Shown: positions 24,195 to 34,982 of the stretch, one piece after another
Layout of the letters: the number at the start of each line of letters is the position of its first letter
How positions within the stretch are numbered: position 1 is the stretch's first letter
Assembly (NCBI GenBank): GCA_964552675.1
Contig: CAZKHJ010000013.1
Coordinates: 3,758 to 67,757 of the forward strand
Direction of reading: 5' to 3'
From: Sulfurimicrobium sp964552675
GTDB taxonomy: Bacteria; Pseudomonadota; Gammaproteobacteria; Burkholderiales; Sulfuricellaceae
Length of the DNA: 64,000 nucleotides
Made by a program: the position numbers and the translations under genes
The notes under the pieces: model-generated
The model's input: only the letters and a program-made list of their open reading frames with translations
Databases searched by the model: none
What the model was told of the DNA's origin: nothing

Positions 24195-25519
24195 CCTGAG
24201 GTATGGCCCAGCGCCCGCAGCAATCCCTTGGCCTTGGCACGGGTTTCTGCCAATTCTCGTTCCGGGACGGAATCGGCCACGATACCTGCGCCCGCCTTGA
24301 AACTAAGCAGTTCCCCCCGAAGCATGAAGGTGCGGATCAGGATGTTCAGGTCCATGCCGCCATCGTGATTGAGATAGCCCATGCTGCCGGTATAGGCGCC
24401 GCGTGGGCTGGCTTCCAGTTCCGCGATGATCTGCATGGTGCGCACCTTGGGGCAGCCGGTGATGGTGCCGCCGGGGAACAGGGCACGCAGCATCTGCCCT
24501 GGCGTCGTGCCCGGCCGCAATCGCCCGCGCACACCGGATTCGATATGGTGGACATGGGCGTAGCTGGCAAGCGCCATCAGTTCATCCACCCGCACGCTGC
24601 CGGGCTGACAGATACGCCCCAGGTCATTGCGTTCAAGGTCCACCAGCATGATATGTTCGGCACGTTCCTTGGCGCTGGAAATCAGTGCCCGGCGCAGGCT
24701 GGCATCCTCTTCCGGCGACGCGGCACGCGGATGGGTGCCCGCGATCGGGCGGGTCTCGATCACGCCTTCATGCACTTGTGCCAGCCTTTCCGGGGAAGAA
24801 CTGATGAGCTGGCAGGAACCGAAGTCGGCGATGCCGGCAAAGGGCGCCGGGTTGCGTTCCCGCAATACGGCATAAAGTTCCGCCGCGCTCCCGCGCTGCA
24901 ATTGCGCCTGCCAGCGGCGCGCCAGATTGACCTGGAACACATCGCCGTCGCGAATGTACTGCTTGATGCGGGCAACGCCATCGAGAAACAGCTGTGGATC
25001 CTCTTCCATCAGACCTGCTACAGCGATTTCGCCTGAAACGAAAGGCTGCGCGGCGGCAAGGTCATGCTCCATCTCGGCCAGACAGGCTTCGAACCCCGCC
25101 TCAGCCATGCACCAGCCCTGTTTTTTTTCACGATCCACCAGAACGGCAGCGGGAATGCGTGTCAGCCAGGCAAGCGGAAAGCCGTCACAATACGTGCTGG
25201 CGCTTACCGAGGGTTCGAGTTCGTGCAACAGCTCGTAGCCACAATACAGGAACCAGCCGCCACGGAACGGCAGTCCGGCTGCCGGCTCGTCTGCGCCGAC
25301 ATGGGCAGCAGCATCGCCCCACAGACGGTCCAGCAAGGGGATGAATGGCGTTTCGGCGTCAAGGTCAAAAACAGGATATTGCTGCTGCGGAAAGGCGAAC
25401 AGGATATCCCAGCGGCCGGAGCCGCCGAGACTTTGCAACAGATAGGGGTAGCGCTGGGGCTGCCGGGCATGCAGCGCCAACAGGTCGGGCAGCACACCGG
25501 ATAAAGCGATGGCCGGCAT
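24191..25519 (-). CDS. pabB: Aminodeoxychorismate synthase component I-like protein
   Basis: A 442-residue chorismate-binding enzyme of the PabB/TrpE family: IRDGDVFQVNLARR, ETRPIAGTHPR, the SAKERAEHIMLVDLERNDLGR block, HHIESGVRG and GCPK. These bind chorismate and Mg. It lies 25 bp downstream of fabF in the same direction and not in a trp operon, and its length fits stand-alone PabB. The key loop reads PIAGT, the TrpE-like form, rather than PIKGT with the lysine typical of PabB; the reaction therefore could be aminodeoxychorismate or anthranilate formation. PabB is preferred from overall style. Confidence 0.8.
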   Translation of the reverse strand: MPAIALSGVLPDLLALHARQPQRYPYLLQSLGGSGRWDILFAFPQQQYPVFDLDAETPFIPLLDRLWGDAAAHVGADEPAAGLPFRGGWFLYCGYELLHELEPSVSASTYCDGFPLAWLTRIPAAVLVDREKKQGWCMAEAGFEACLAEMEHDLAAAQPFVSGEIAVAGLMEEDPQLFLDGVARIKQYIRDGDVFQVNLARRWQAQLQRGSAAELYAVLRERNPAPFAGIADFGSCQLISSSPERLAQVHEGVIETRPIAGTHPRAASPEEDASLRRALISSAKERAEHIMLVDLERNDLGRICQPGSVRVDELMALASYAHVHHIESGVRGRLRPGTTPGQMLRALFPGGTITGCPKVRTMQIIAELEASPRGAYTGSMGYLNHDGGMDLNILIRTFMLRGELLSFKAGAGIVADSVPERELAETRAKAKGLLRALGHTSG

Positions 25520-25543
25520 ACTTACCGCCCGCGAAGGAGAAGT

Positions 25544-26776
25544 TTAAACGCGCCGGAACACCAGCGAGCCGTTGGTGCCGCCAAAGCCGAAATTGTTCTT
25601 CAGCGCCACGTCGATCTTCATTTCCCGCGCGGTATTGGCGCAATAGTCCAGGTCGCACTCGGGATCCTGCTCGAAGATGTTGATGGTAGGCGGAGAAATC
25701 TGGTTATGCACCGCGAGCGTGGTCAGCACCGATTCCAGACCGCCTGCGCCGCCCAACAAGTGACCGGTCATGGACTTGGTGGAATTGACCACCAGCTTGC
25801 GCGCCGCATCGCCAAAGGCCAGCTTGATGGCCTCGGTCTCGTTCTTGTCGCCCAGCGGCGTGGACGTACCGTGGGCATTGATATACTGGATTTCGTCTGG
25901 ATTGACGCCGGCATCGCGCAAGGCATTGGCCATGGAACGTCTGGGCCCGTCGGTATCCGGTGCCGTCATGTGGTAGGCATCACCACTCATGCCAAAACCG
26001 GCCAGTTCCGCGTAAATCTTTGCCCCGCGCGCCTTGGCGTGTTCGTACTCTTCCAGCACCATCACCCCGGCACCCTCGCCCAGCACGAAGCCGTCGCGTC
26101 CCTTGTCCCAGGGGCGGCTTGCGGTGGCGGGATCCTCATTGCGCGAGGACAGGGCCTTGGCGGAAGCAAAGCCGCCAATCGCCAGGGGCGATACGGTCGA
26201 TTCGGCGCCACCGCACACCATCACGTCCGCATCGCCATAGGCAATGGTGCGGGCGCTCATGCCAATCGCGTGCAAACCGGTGGTACAGGCAGTCACCACG
26301 GCAAGGTTGGGACCCTTGAGGCCAAACATGATCGACAGGTTGCCCGAGATCATGTTGATGATGGTGCCTGGAATGAAGAATGGCGAGATCTTGCGCGGCC
26401 CGCTTTCCAGATAGGTGGTGTGGGTATCCTCGATCATCGGCAGGCCGCCAATGCCGGAGCCGATATTGACGCCGATGCGGTCGGCATTCTCTGGCGTCAC
26501 TTCCAGGCCGGAGTCCTTGAAGGCCTCAATCCCCGCCACCATGCCGTAATGGATGAAGACATCCATGCGGCGCGCTTCCTTGGCGGAAAGATATTGCGTA
26601 ACGTCGAAGCCCTTTACTTCACCGGCAATCTGGGAAGCGAAAGCGGATGCATCGAAACGGGTTATCCGGGTAATCCCCGATTTGCCGGCGACAATACTGG
26701 ACCACGTCTCTCCGACACCGATACCGACCGGGGAAATTGCCCCCAGACCGGTAATCACAACTCTGCGTTTAGCCAA
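25544..26776 (-). CDS. fabF: Beta-ketoacyl-ACP synthase II
   Basis: KAS II condenses malonyl-ACP with acyl-ACP in fatty-acid elongation. The catalytic Cys lies in VTACTTG, the two histidines in HGTSTPLGD and KSMTGHLLGG, and the end NNFGFGGTNGSLVF is typical. The start is set at the TTG codon at 26776: GGAG is five bases upstream and the product then begins MAKRRVVITGLG as in other FabF proteins. A longer frame to 26800 also begins with TTG but has no ribosome site. It follows acpP by 32 bp in the fab operon. Confidence 0.96.
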   Translation of the reverse strand: MAKRRVVITGLGAISPVGIGVGETWSSIVAGKSGITRITRFDASAFASQIAGEVKGFDVTQYLSAKEARRMDVFIHYGMVAGIEAFKDSGLEVTPENADRIGVNIGSGIGGLPMIEDTHTTYLESGPRKISPFFIPGTIINMISGNLSIMFGLKGPNLAVVTACTTGLHAIGMSARTIAYGDADVMVCGGAESTVSPLAIGGFASAKALSSRNEDPATASRPWDKGRDGFVLGEGAGVMVLEEYEHAKARGAKIYAELAGFGMSGDAYHMTAPDTDGPRRSMANALRDAGVNPDEIQYINAHGTSTPLGDKNETEAIKLAFGDAARKLVVNSTKSMTGHLLGGAGGLESVLTTLAVHNQISPPTINIFEQDPECDLDYCANTAREMKIDVALKNNFGFGGTNGSLVFRRV

Positions 26777-26808
26777 GGCGACTCCGTTACTGCGATTCAA
26801 ACAGGAAA

Positions 26809-27045
26809 TTACTTCGGATGGGCGTTGATGTAGTCAACAGCCTGTTTGACGGTAGTGATTTTCTCAGCTTCCTCGTCGGGAATTTCGCAGTCGAATTCTT
26901 CTTCCAGCGCCATCACCAGTTCCACGGTATCGAGGGAGTCCGCACCCAGATCGTCCACGAAGGAGGACTCGATCTTGACTTCGGCTTCGTTCACGCCCAG
27001 CTGCTCGGCCACAATTTTCTTAACACGTGCTTCGATGTCGCTCAT
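26809..27045 (-). CDS. acpP: Acyl carrier protein
   Basis: A 78-residue acidic protein of standard ACP length with the phosphopantetheine attachment serine in GADSLDTVELVMALEEEF. It carries growing acyl chains for FabF, FabH, FabD and PlsX encoded around it. It sits between fabG and fabF in the usual order. Confidence 0.98.
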   Translation of the reverse strand: MSDIEARVKKIVAEQLGVNEAEVKIESSFVDDLGADSLDTVELVMALEEEFDCEIPDEEAEKITTVKQAVDYINAHPK

Positions 27046-27138
27046 CTTCTTTTCCTCTTCGTTTATTGTGTTGCTTGCAAAAAATTCGCGGTATTTTACC
27101 AGAGTTTCCCCGTCGCTCCAATGACGTAAAAACCCCTT

Positions 27139-27879
27139 TTAATCCATATACATGCCGCCATTGACATGCAGGGTGGTGCCGGTGACATAACCTGCCTGCG
27201 GTGAGGCCAGGAAGGTTACGGCTGCGGCAATGTCCTCCACCTGCCCCAGGCGCCCCAAGGGAATATGCGCCAGCAGGCCATTGCGTTGCTCCTCGGACAG
27301 GGCGCGCGTCATGTCGGTATCAATGAAACCCGGCGCCACGCAGTTGACGGTGATGTTGCGGCTGCCCACCTCGCGCGCCAGCGACTTGGAAAAGCCGATG
27401 ATGCCCGCCTTGGCCGCGGCATAGTTGGTCTGGCCGGCATTGCCCATGGTACCGACCACCGAGGCGATGCTGATGATACGCCCATAGCGTGCCTTCATCA
27501 TGGCGCGCAGCACTGCCTGGCTCAGGCGGAACACCGATTTGAGGTTGGTTTCCATGATCGCATCCCACTCTTCCTCCTTCATGCGCATCAGGAGATTATC
27601 GCGGGTAATGCCGGCATTGTTGACCAGGATGGCAACATCGCCGAACTGCTTCTGGATGGCTTCCAGCACGGCACCGACCTGCGCCTTGTCGTTCACGTCC
27701 AGCGCAAACCCGGCGCCCTTGACACCGGCCTCCTGCAGATAGGCTGTGATCTTATCCGCACCGCTCTGGCTGGTGGCGGTGCCGATCACGGTCGCGCCAC
27801 TTTTACCCAGATCGAGTGCCACCGCCTGACCAATTCCGCGACTGGCACCAGTTACCAGCGCCACTTGTCCTTCCAGCAT
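27139..27879 (-). CDS. fabG: 3-oxoacyl-ACP reductase
   Basis: A 246-residue short-chain dehydrogenase: NADPH loop TGASRGIG, NNAGITRD, the catalytic Ser in ISIASVVG and the YAAAK tetrad, and the C-terminal GGMYMD. It reduces 3-oxoacyl-ACP in each elongation round. The ATG at 27879 is chosen because GGGGGA lies seven bases upstream; another ATG at 27885 overlaps the fabD stop directly. The large upstream extension of the frame lies in fabD and is not coding. Confidence 0.97.
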   Translation of the reverse strand: MLEGQVALVTGASRGIGQAVALDLGKSGATVIGTATSQSGADKITAYLQEAGVKGAGFALDVNDKAQVGAVLEAIQKQFGDVAILVNNAGITRDNLLMRMKEEEWDAIMETNLKSVFRLSQAVLRAMMKARYGRIISIASVVGTMGNAGQTNYAAAKAGIIGFSKSLAREVGSRNITVNCVAPGFIDTDMTRALSEEQRNGLLAHIPLGRLGQVEDIAAAVTFLASPQAGYVTGTTLHVNGGMYMD

Positions 27880-27881
27880 AT

Positions 27882-28811
27882 TCATTCCCCCAGTGATTTG
27901 ACCTGTTCCAGCGCTGCCGCATCGGTCAGCGCCAGGCCCTGCATGTCCGCCACGATGCGCTTGGCCATCCCCGCCAGCACCTTGCCCGGCCCGCATTCCG
28001 CAACGTGGGTCACGCCGGCAGCAGCCAGCGCCTGGACTGTTTCGACCCAGCGCACCGGCTGGTAAAGCTGGCGCACCAGGGCGTCCCTGATTTCTGCCTC
28101 GCCGTCATGGCTTTTCACGTCTGCGTTGTGCAGCACCGGCACGACGGGCGCCTGCAAGCGTACCGATTGCAGATAGGCGGCCAGCTTTTCCGCTGCCGGC
28201 TTCATCAGGCTGCAATGTGATGGGACAGATACCGGCAGTGGCAGCGCGCGCTTGGCGCCCTTGGCCTTGGCCAGTTCCATGCCGCGTTCCACTGCCGCCT
28301 TGTGGCCGGCGATGACCACCTGCCCCGGCGTATTGAAATTCACTGCTTCCACCACCTCGCCCTGTGCCGCTTCGGCACAGACTGCGCGCACGATGTCGTC
28401 ATCCAGGCCAAGGATCGCCGCCATCCCGCCCACGCCTTCGGCCACGGCCTCCTGCATCACCTGCGCGCGATAGCGCACCAGCGGCAGGGCATCGGCAAAA
28501 GACAGCGCTCCGGCTGCCACCAGCGCGGTATATTCGCCCAGGCTGTGGCCAGCCATGAATTCAGGCTGTTTGCCGCCAGACTGCTGCCAGGCGCGGTACA
28601 CCGCCACGCCGGCGGCCAGCATGACGGGCTGGGTATTGACGGTCTGGTTGATTGCCTCCGCCGGGCCAGCCGTGACCATCTGCCACAAGTCCTGTTGCAG
28701 GATCGCCCCGGCTTCCTCAAAGGTTTCACGCACCACCGGCAGGGCGTCGAAACCCTGCATCATCCCGACCGACTGGGAACCCTGGCCGGGGAAAACGAAT
28801 GCCATTTTCAT
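27882..28811 (-). CDS. fabD: Malonyl-CoA:ACP transacylase
   Basis: A 309-residue acyltransferase with FPGQGSQ near the start, the nucleophile Ser in GHSLGEY and the late VPSHCSLM histidine. It loads malonyl groups onto ACP. Two ATG codons stand together at 28814 and 28811; the second has better spacing to AAGGA. It runs into fabG with the stop overlapping an ATG. Confidence 0.97.
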   Translation of the reverse strand: MKMAFVFPGQGSQSVGMMQGFDALPVVRETFEEAGAILQQDLWQMVTAGPAEAINQTVNTQPVMLAAGVAVYRAWQQSGGKQPEFMAGHSLGEYTALVAAGALSFADALPLVRYRAQVMQEAVAEGVGGMAAILGLDDDIVRAVCAEAAQGEVVEAVNFNTPGQVVIAGHKAAVERGMELAKAKGAKRALPLPVSVPSHCSLMKPAAEKLAAYLQSVRLQAPVVPVLHNADVKSHDGEAEIRDALVRQLYQPVRWVETVQALAAAGVTHVAECGPGKVLAGMAKRIVADMQGLALTDAAALEQVKSLGE

Positions 28812-28831
28812 CATCTATCCTTGAATGATCA

Positions 28832-29791
28832 CTACCAACGCAACAGGACGGAGCCCCAGGTAAAGCCACCGCCCACGCCTTCCATCAGGATCGTTTCACC
28901 CGGCTTGATGCGCCCTTCGCGCACTGCCGTATCCAGCGCCAGCGGGATCGAGGCTGCGGAGGTATTGCCGTGGCGGTCCACGGTCAGCACCACATTATCC
29001 ATCGACAACCCAAGTTTCTTGGCGGTCGCCTGGATGATGCGGATGTTGGCCTGATGCGGCACCAGCCAGTTGATGTCGGATTTCTGCATGTTATTGCTGC
29101 TGAGGGTTTCTTCCACGATGGAATCCAGCACCCCCACGGCAAACTTGAATACCGCGCCGCCATCCATCACCACGCGCGGATCGCCCTCGCGGTTCACGCC
29201 GCAACCGCCGCCATCCACTGAAAGCAGATCCTTGTAGTCGCCATCGGCGTGCAGGTGGGTGGAGATGATGCCTTGGGTTTCGCTCGCCTGCAGGATCACC
29301 GCGCCGGCGCCATCACCGAACAGGACGCAGGTATTGCGGTCGGTCCAGTCGACGATGCGCGACATGGTTTCCGCACCGACCACCAGGGCGCATTTGGATT
29401 GCCCGCTGCGGATGAATTGATCGGCAGTGGCGAGGGCATAGACGAAACCGCTGCACACCGCCTGAATATCAAAGGCCGGGCCGCCGCTCTTGACGCCCAG
29501 CTTGCTCTGCAGCAGGCAGGCGGTGCTGGGGAAAACCTGGTCGGGGGTGGTGGTGCCGACAATGATCAGGTCAATCTGCTGCGGGTCGATCCCGGCCGCT
29601 TCAATGGCGCGAAGGCTGGCCTGCAGGGCAAGGTCGCTGGTGGATTCAGTGTCCGCCGCAATATGGCGCTGGTGGATCCCGGTACGGCTGACAATCCAGT
29701 CGTGCGAGGTTTCCACCATGGATTCGAGATCAAAATTGGTCAGCACTTTCTTGGGCAGATAGCTGCCGGTGCCGGTGATCCGGGAGTACAT
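28832..29791 (-). CDS. fabH: Beta-ketoacyl-ACP synthase III
   Basis: A 319-residue KAS III that starts fatty-acid synthesis from acetyl-CoA and malonyl-ACP. The Cys-His-Asn triad is seen in QAVCSGF, PHQANIRI and HGNTSAAS, with a standard C-terminal GGGFTWGSVLLRW. Its first codon overlaps the stop of plsX by one base, so the pair is tightly coupled. Confidence 0.98.
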   Translation of the reverse strand: MYSRITGTGSYLPKKVLTNFDLESMVETSHDWIVSRTGIHQRHIAADTESTSDLALQASLRAIEAAGIDPQQIDLIIVGTTTPDQVFPSTACLLQSKLGVKSGGPAFDIQAVCSGFVYALATADQFIRSGQSKCALVVGAETMSRIVDWTDRNTCVLFGDGAGAVILQASETQGIISTHLHADGDYKDLLSVDGGGCGVNREGDPRVVMDGGAVFKFAVGVLDSIVEETLSSNNMQKSDINWLVPHQANIRIIQATAKKLGLSMDNVVLTVDRHGNTSAASIPLALDTAVREGRIKPGETILMEGVGGGFTWGSVLLRW

Positions 29792-30813
29792 CAGGCTGCT
29801 CCTTGTTCTTGGTGCAACAGCGACACCTGTTCCGTGATGCGGCGCAGCACGCCATTGCGCACCTCCTCCACCGCCGCCTCGATGGCATGCTCAAAAGCAA
29901 AGATATCCGCTCCGCCATGGCTCTTCACCACGATGCCGCGCAGGCCCAGCAGGCTGGCGCCATTGTAGCGGCGGGGATCAACGCGCCGCTTGAAGGCCCG
30001 CATCACCGGCGTAGCCATCAATCCCGCCAGCTTGGTGAAAAGATTGCGCTTGAACTCCTGCTTGAGCAGTTCGCCTATCATCTTGGCCAGGCCTTCGGAG
30101 GCTTTCAGGGCAACGTTGCCGACAAATCCATCGCATACCACCACATCGGTCGTGCCCTTGTAGATGTCGTTGCCTTCCACGTTGCCATAAAAATTCAGGC
30201 CACTGCCGCGCAACAGTTCCGCAGCCTTTTTGACCACCTCATTGCCCTTGATGTCTTCCTCGCCGATATTGAGCAGGCCGACCGTGGGACGCTCTTTATG
30301 TTCCACGGCAGAAACCAGCATGGCGCCCATGACGCCAAACTGGAGCAGATGCTCGGCGGTGCAATCCACGTTGGCGCCCAGATCGAGCACATGGGTATGA
30401 CCATTCAGGGTAGGGAGGACAGAAGCAATGGCAGGACGCTCGATACCCGGCAGCATTTTGAGGACAAAACGGGAAATCGCCATCAGGGCGCCCGTATTGC
30501 CGGCCGACACGCAGGCATTGGCCTCACCGCTTTTGACCAGGTTGATCGCCACGCGCATCGAGGAGTCTTTCTTGCTGCGCAAGGCGAGGGCGGGAGGGTC
30601 GTCCATGGTCACCACTTCGCAGGCGTGGTGGATACGCAGACGCGAGCCGGGTTGGGCCTGACAGGCGCGCAACTCGGCTTCGATAACCTCGGAGAGGCCT
30701 ACCAGGACGATATTGACTTCGGGGTCGCGGCGCAGGATTTCCAGCGCAGCGGGCACGGTAACGTGGGCGCCATGGTCGCCTCCCATGGCGTCAATCGCAA
30801 CGGTAATATCCAT
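29791..30813 (-). CDS. plsX: Phosphate acyltransferase PlsX
   Basis: A 340-residue protein that makes acyl-phosphate from acyl-ACP for phospholipid synthesis. It begins DITVAIDAMGGDHG and contains the NTGALMA and DGFVGNVALK blocks of PlsX. It lies between rpmF and fabH, the common proteobacterial order. No strong ribosome site was seen before the ATG. Confidence 0.97.
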   Translation of the reverse strand: MDITVAIDAMGGDHGAHVTVPAALEILRRDPEVNIVLVGLSEVIEAELRACQAQPGSRLRIHHACEVVTMDDPPALALRSKKDSSMRVAINLVKSGEANACVSAGNTGALMAISRFVLKMLPGIERPAIASVLPTLNGHTHVLDLGANVDCTAEHLLQFGVMGAMLVSAVEHKERPTVGLLNIGEEDIKGNEVVKKAAELLRGSGLNFYGNVEGNDIYKGTTDVVVCDGFVGNVALKASEGLAKMIGELLKQEFKRNLFTKLAGLMATPVMRAFKRRVDPRRYNGASLLGLRGIVVKSHGGADIFAFEHAIEAAVEEVRNGVLRRITEQVSLLHQEQGAA

Positions 30814-30856
30814 TAGATGGCGACCGGGAATCCGGTCGCGGATGGAGAACTACTGA

Positions 30857-31036
30857 TTATTCGCCTTTGGCGCGAGCAACTTTGCGGCCACGGTAAAAAC
30901 CGCTCGGGCTCACGTGGTGACGCAGGTGCACTTCACCGGTGGTCGGCTCGACAGCCAGGGGGGGGTTGGTCAGAAAATCATGCGCACGGTGCATACCACG
31001 CTTGGAAGGGGACTTCTTGTTCTGCTGGACTGCCAT
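30857..31036 (-). CDS. rpmF: 50S ribosomal protein L32
   Basis: A 59-residue basic protein reading MAVQQNKKSPSKRGMHRAHD at the start and FYRGRKVARAKGE at the end, a plain match to bL32. It lacks the four zinc-binding cysteines of the C-plus form. It stands 15 bp after yceD and 43 bp before plsX, as in many proteobacteria. Confidence 0.97.
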   Translation of the reverse strand: MAVQQNKKSPSKRGMHRAHDFLTNPPLAVEPTTGEVHLRHHVSPSGFYRGRKVARAKGE

Positions 31037-31051
31037 ATCAAACTCCTTAAA

Positions 31052-31555
31052 TTACAATTTGCCCTTTAATGCCGCCAAGGCACCAAAAGGGTTGGTTCTT
31101 TCCTCACTTGCCGGTTTTGCCACTCCCTGCCCCCGACAGACTTCAGGCGCATGCAGAGGCGACATCGGCAAATTCAACAAAATCTCTTCTTCGATCAATG
31201 CCAGCACATCCATTTCCGGGCTGGCCGGGATCGAATCAACGCCCTCGTCTTCATCACCAGCATCGTCAAACTGCGTCGCACCTTCCACCACTTTCAGCAT
31301 GGAGACGATGTGGAGCGGGTACTCCAGCGCCTCAAGACATCGCTGGCATTGCAAAACAAGCCCGCCTTCAATACCGCACTCCAGCAGAGGCTCGCCCTTT
31401 GCGCCGGTTTCACCTGACAGGGTATACTTGATCACACCTTGGCTGGAAAGCAGGAAATCCCGCAAGCGCTCCAGCTCCGCAACGGCAACTTCGCCCTGCA
31501 ACAGCGCCCCGCGCCGCGCAAACTCAAGGTTATCAACCACCGCCTGTTCAGACAT
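31052..31555 (-). CDS. yceD: YceD-family (DUF177) protein
   Basis: A 167-residue protein of the DUF177/YceD family, with the central LQCQRCLE motif and a C-terminal NPFGALAALKGKL tail. Homologues influence 23S rRNA accumulation and are almost always next to rpmF, as here. Start at 31555 (MSEQ) is preferred to 31564. It opens the rpmF-plsX-fab operon. Confidence 0.92.
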   Translation of the reverse strand: MSEQAVVDNLEFARRGALLQGEVAVAELERLRDFLLSSQGVIKYTLSGETGAKGEPLLECGIEGGLVLQCQRCLEALEYPLHIVSMLKVVEGATQFDDAGDEDEGVDSIPASPEMDVLALIEEEILLNLPMSPLHAPEVCRGQGVAKPASEERTNPFGALAALKGKL

Positions 31556-31574
31556 AAGCCGCACATGATATAAT
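31546..31574 (+). promoter_or_regulatory. Possible sigma-70 promoter for the carboxylase genes
   Basis: A perfect TATAAT (31569-31574) with a weak TTCAGA about 16 bases upstream lies 80 bp before the biotin carboxylase start, inside the divergent region with yceD. No activator site was recognised. Confidence 0.4.
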
Positions 31575-31653
31575 TTTTCGGCTTTTATGTCAAAAAGCCT
31601 TAGAGCCCATTATCGGCCGGCCAGGCAAAATTACTTGAGATTCGGGTTTTCAC

Positions 31654-33072
<1,419 letters not shown>

Positions 33073-33096
33073 TTAAAAATCGTCTAGGAACAGAAC

Positions 33097-34959
33097 ATGG
33101 CTAAAGTTTTCATCAGTGAACTCGTATTGCGTGATGGCCACCAGTCCCTGATCGCAACCCGCATGCGCACCGAGGACATGCTGCCGATTTGCCGCAAACT
33201 GGACGATATCGGTTTCTGGTCACTGGAAGCCTGGGGGGGCGCCACCTTTGACGCCTGCGTGCGCTTCCTGCGTGAAGACCCGTGGGACCGCCTCAAGAAG
33301 CTGCGCAAGGCGCTGCCCAACACCCGCATCCAGATGCTGCTGCGCGGCCAGAATCTGCTCGGTTACCGCCATTACTCGGACGACGTGGTGCGCGCCTTCG
33401 TGCAGAAATCCGCCGACAACGGCGTGGACGTGTTCCGCGTATTCGACGCACTGAACGACCTGCGCAACATGAAGGTCTCGATTGAAGCGGTAAAAAAGGC
33501 CGGCAAGATGGCCGAGGGCGCAATTTGCTATACCACCAGCCCGGTTCATGACATCTCCTATTTCGTGGCTCTGGGCAAGGAATTCGAAGCCATGGGCTGC
33601 GACACGCTGGCGATCAAGGACATGGCCGGACTGCTGACCCCTGCCGCCACCGGCGAGCTGGTCAAGGCCCTGAAAGCCGCAGTCAGCCTCCCCATCCATC
33701 TGCACAGCCACGCCACTTCCGGCCTGTCGGCAATGAGCTTCCTCAGAGGGGTGGAAAATGGCGCGGCCATCCTCGACACCTGCAACTCCTCATTCGGCGA
33801 AGGTGCCAGCCACTCCTCCACCGAGAGCATCGTCGCTGCCCTGGCCGGCACCGAATTCGACACCGGCCTCGACCTGGCCGCATTGCAGGACATCACCGCT
33901 TACTTCCGCGAGGTGCGCAAGAAATACTGGCAGTTCGAAAGCGCCTTCACCGGCGTGGATACCCGCGTGCTGGTCAACCAGGTGCCGGGCGGCATGATTT
34001 CCAACCTCTCCAACCAGCTGAAAGAACAGGGCGCACTGGGCCGCATGGACGAAGTGCTGGCCGAAATTCCCCGCGTGCGCGAAGACCTTGGCTTTCCGCC
34101 CCTGGTCACGCCCACTTCGCAGATCGTGGGCACCCAGGCAGTGCTCAATGTGCTCACCGGCGAGCGCTACAAATCGGTCACCACCGAGGTAAAAAACTAT
34201 TTCCATGGCCGTTACGGCAAGGCACCGGGCGCGATCAACAGCGAAGTGCGCAGCCTCGCCATCGGCAACCAGGAAGTGATTACCTGCCGCCCGGCGGACA
34301 TGCTGGCAGACGAGATGGACAAACTGCGCAGCGAGATCGAGAGTCTGGCCAAAAGCGAGGAAGACGTCCTCACCTATGCCATGTTCCCCGAGCTGGGACG
34401 CAATTTCCTGCAGGAGCGCGCCGCTGACGCCCTCAAGCCGGAACAGTTGTTGCCCATCGGCACCAACACCGCCTGTGGCCCGTTCTACGCCGCGAATGAG
34501 TTCAACGTTACCCTGCACGGCGAAACCTATCATATCCACATCACCGGCTCCGGCCGTCCCGGCGAGGACGCACGCCCATTCTATGTTTCCGTCGATGGCG
34601 TGCCGGAGGAGGTGCTGGTGGAAACGCTGGCCGAGATCGAGGTTTATGGCGGCCCCGGCGGTGTTGCCAGCAGCAGCGGCAAGACCAGGGCAAGCGGCGA
34701 AAAGAAAGCCTCTGGCGGCAAGCGCCCACGCCCCTCGCATCAGGGACATGTCACCACCGCCATGCCCGGCACCATCGTGGATGTGCTGGTGAAGGCTGGC
34801 CAGAAGGTCAAGGCGGGCGACGCGGTGCTGGTAATCGAGGCGATGAAAATGGAAAACGAAGTCCAGGCACCGATCAGCGGCACGGTCATTGGCGTGTTCG
34901 CCGCCAAGGGAGACGCCGTCACACCAGATGAGGCCCTGATCGAAATCCAGCCGGAATAA
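33097..34959 (+). CDS. pycB: Carboxyltransferase-biotin carrier subunit (PycB / OadA type)
   Basis: A 620-residue protein. Residues 1-300 form the pyruvate/oxaloacetate carboxyltransferase TIM barrel (ELVLRDGHQSLIATRMRTEDM, KDMAGLLTP, HLHSHATSG). A PYC/OADA middle domain follows, then a Ser/Gly/Lys linker and a C-terminal biotinyl domain with the biotin site EAMKMEN. It transfers carboxyl groups between biotin and pyruvate. OadA of sodium-pumping decarboxylases has the same layout, but no oadB/oadG follows, so pyruvate carboxylase is favoured. Confidence 0.9.
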   Translation: MAKVFISELVLRDGHQSLIATRMRTEDMLPICRKLDDIGFWSLEAWGGATFDACVRFLREDPWDRLKKLRKALPNTRIQMLLRGQNLLGYRHYSDDVVRAFVQKSADNGVDVFRVFDALNDLRNMKVSIEAVKKAGKMAEGAICYTTSPVHDISYFVALGKEFEAMGCDTLAIKDMAGLLTPAATGELVKALKAAVSLPIHLHSHATSGLSAMSFLRGVENGAAILDTCNSSFGEGASHSSTESIVAALAGTEFDTGLDLAALQDITAYFREVRKKYWQFESAFTGVDTRVLVNQVPGGMISNLSNQLKEQGALGRMDEVLAEIPRVREDLGFPPLVTPTSQIVGTQAVLNVLTGERYKSVTTEVKNYFHGRYGKAPGAINSEVRSLAIGNQEVITCRPADMLADEMDKLRSEIESLAKSEEDVLTYAMFPELGRNFLQERAADALKPEQLLPIGTNTACGPFYAANEFNVTLHGETYHIHITGSGRPGEDARPFYVSVDGVPEEVLVETLAEIEVYGGPGGVASSSGKTRASGEKKASGGKRPRPSHQGHVTTAMPGTIVDVLVKAGQKVKAGDAVLVIEAMKMENEVQAPISGTVIGVFAAKGDAVTPDEALIEIQPE

Positions 34960-34982
34960 CACTTTAAACCAGACCCCGACTC

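Noticed and set aside
25706..26833. 375-codon open frame antisense to fabF
   Set aside because: Shadow of fabF, without a start site or motifs.
33790..34962. 390-codon open frame antisense to pycB
   Set aside because: Shadow of the carboxyltransferase gene.
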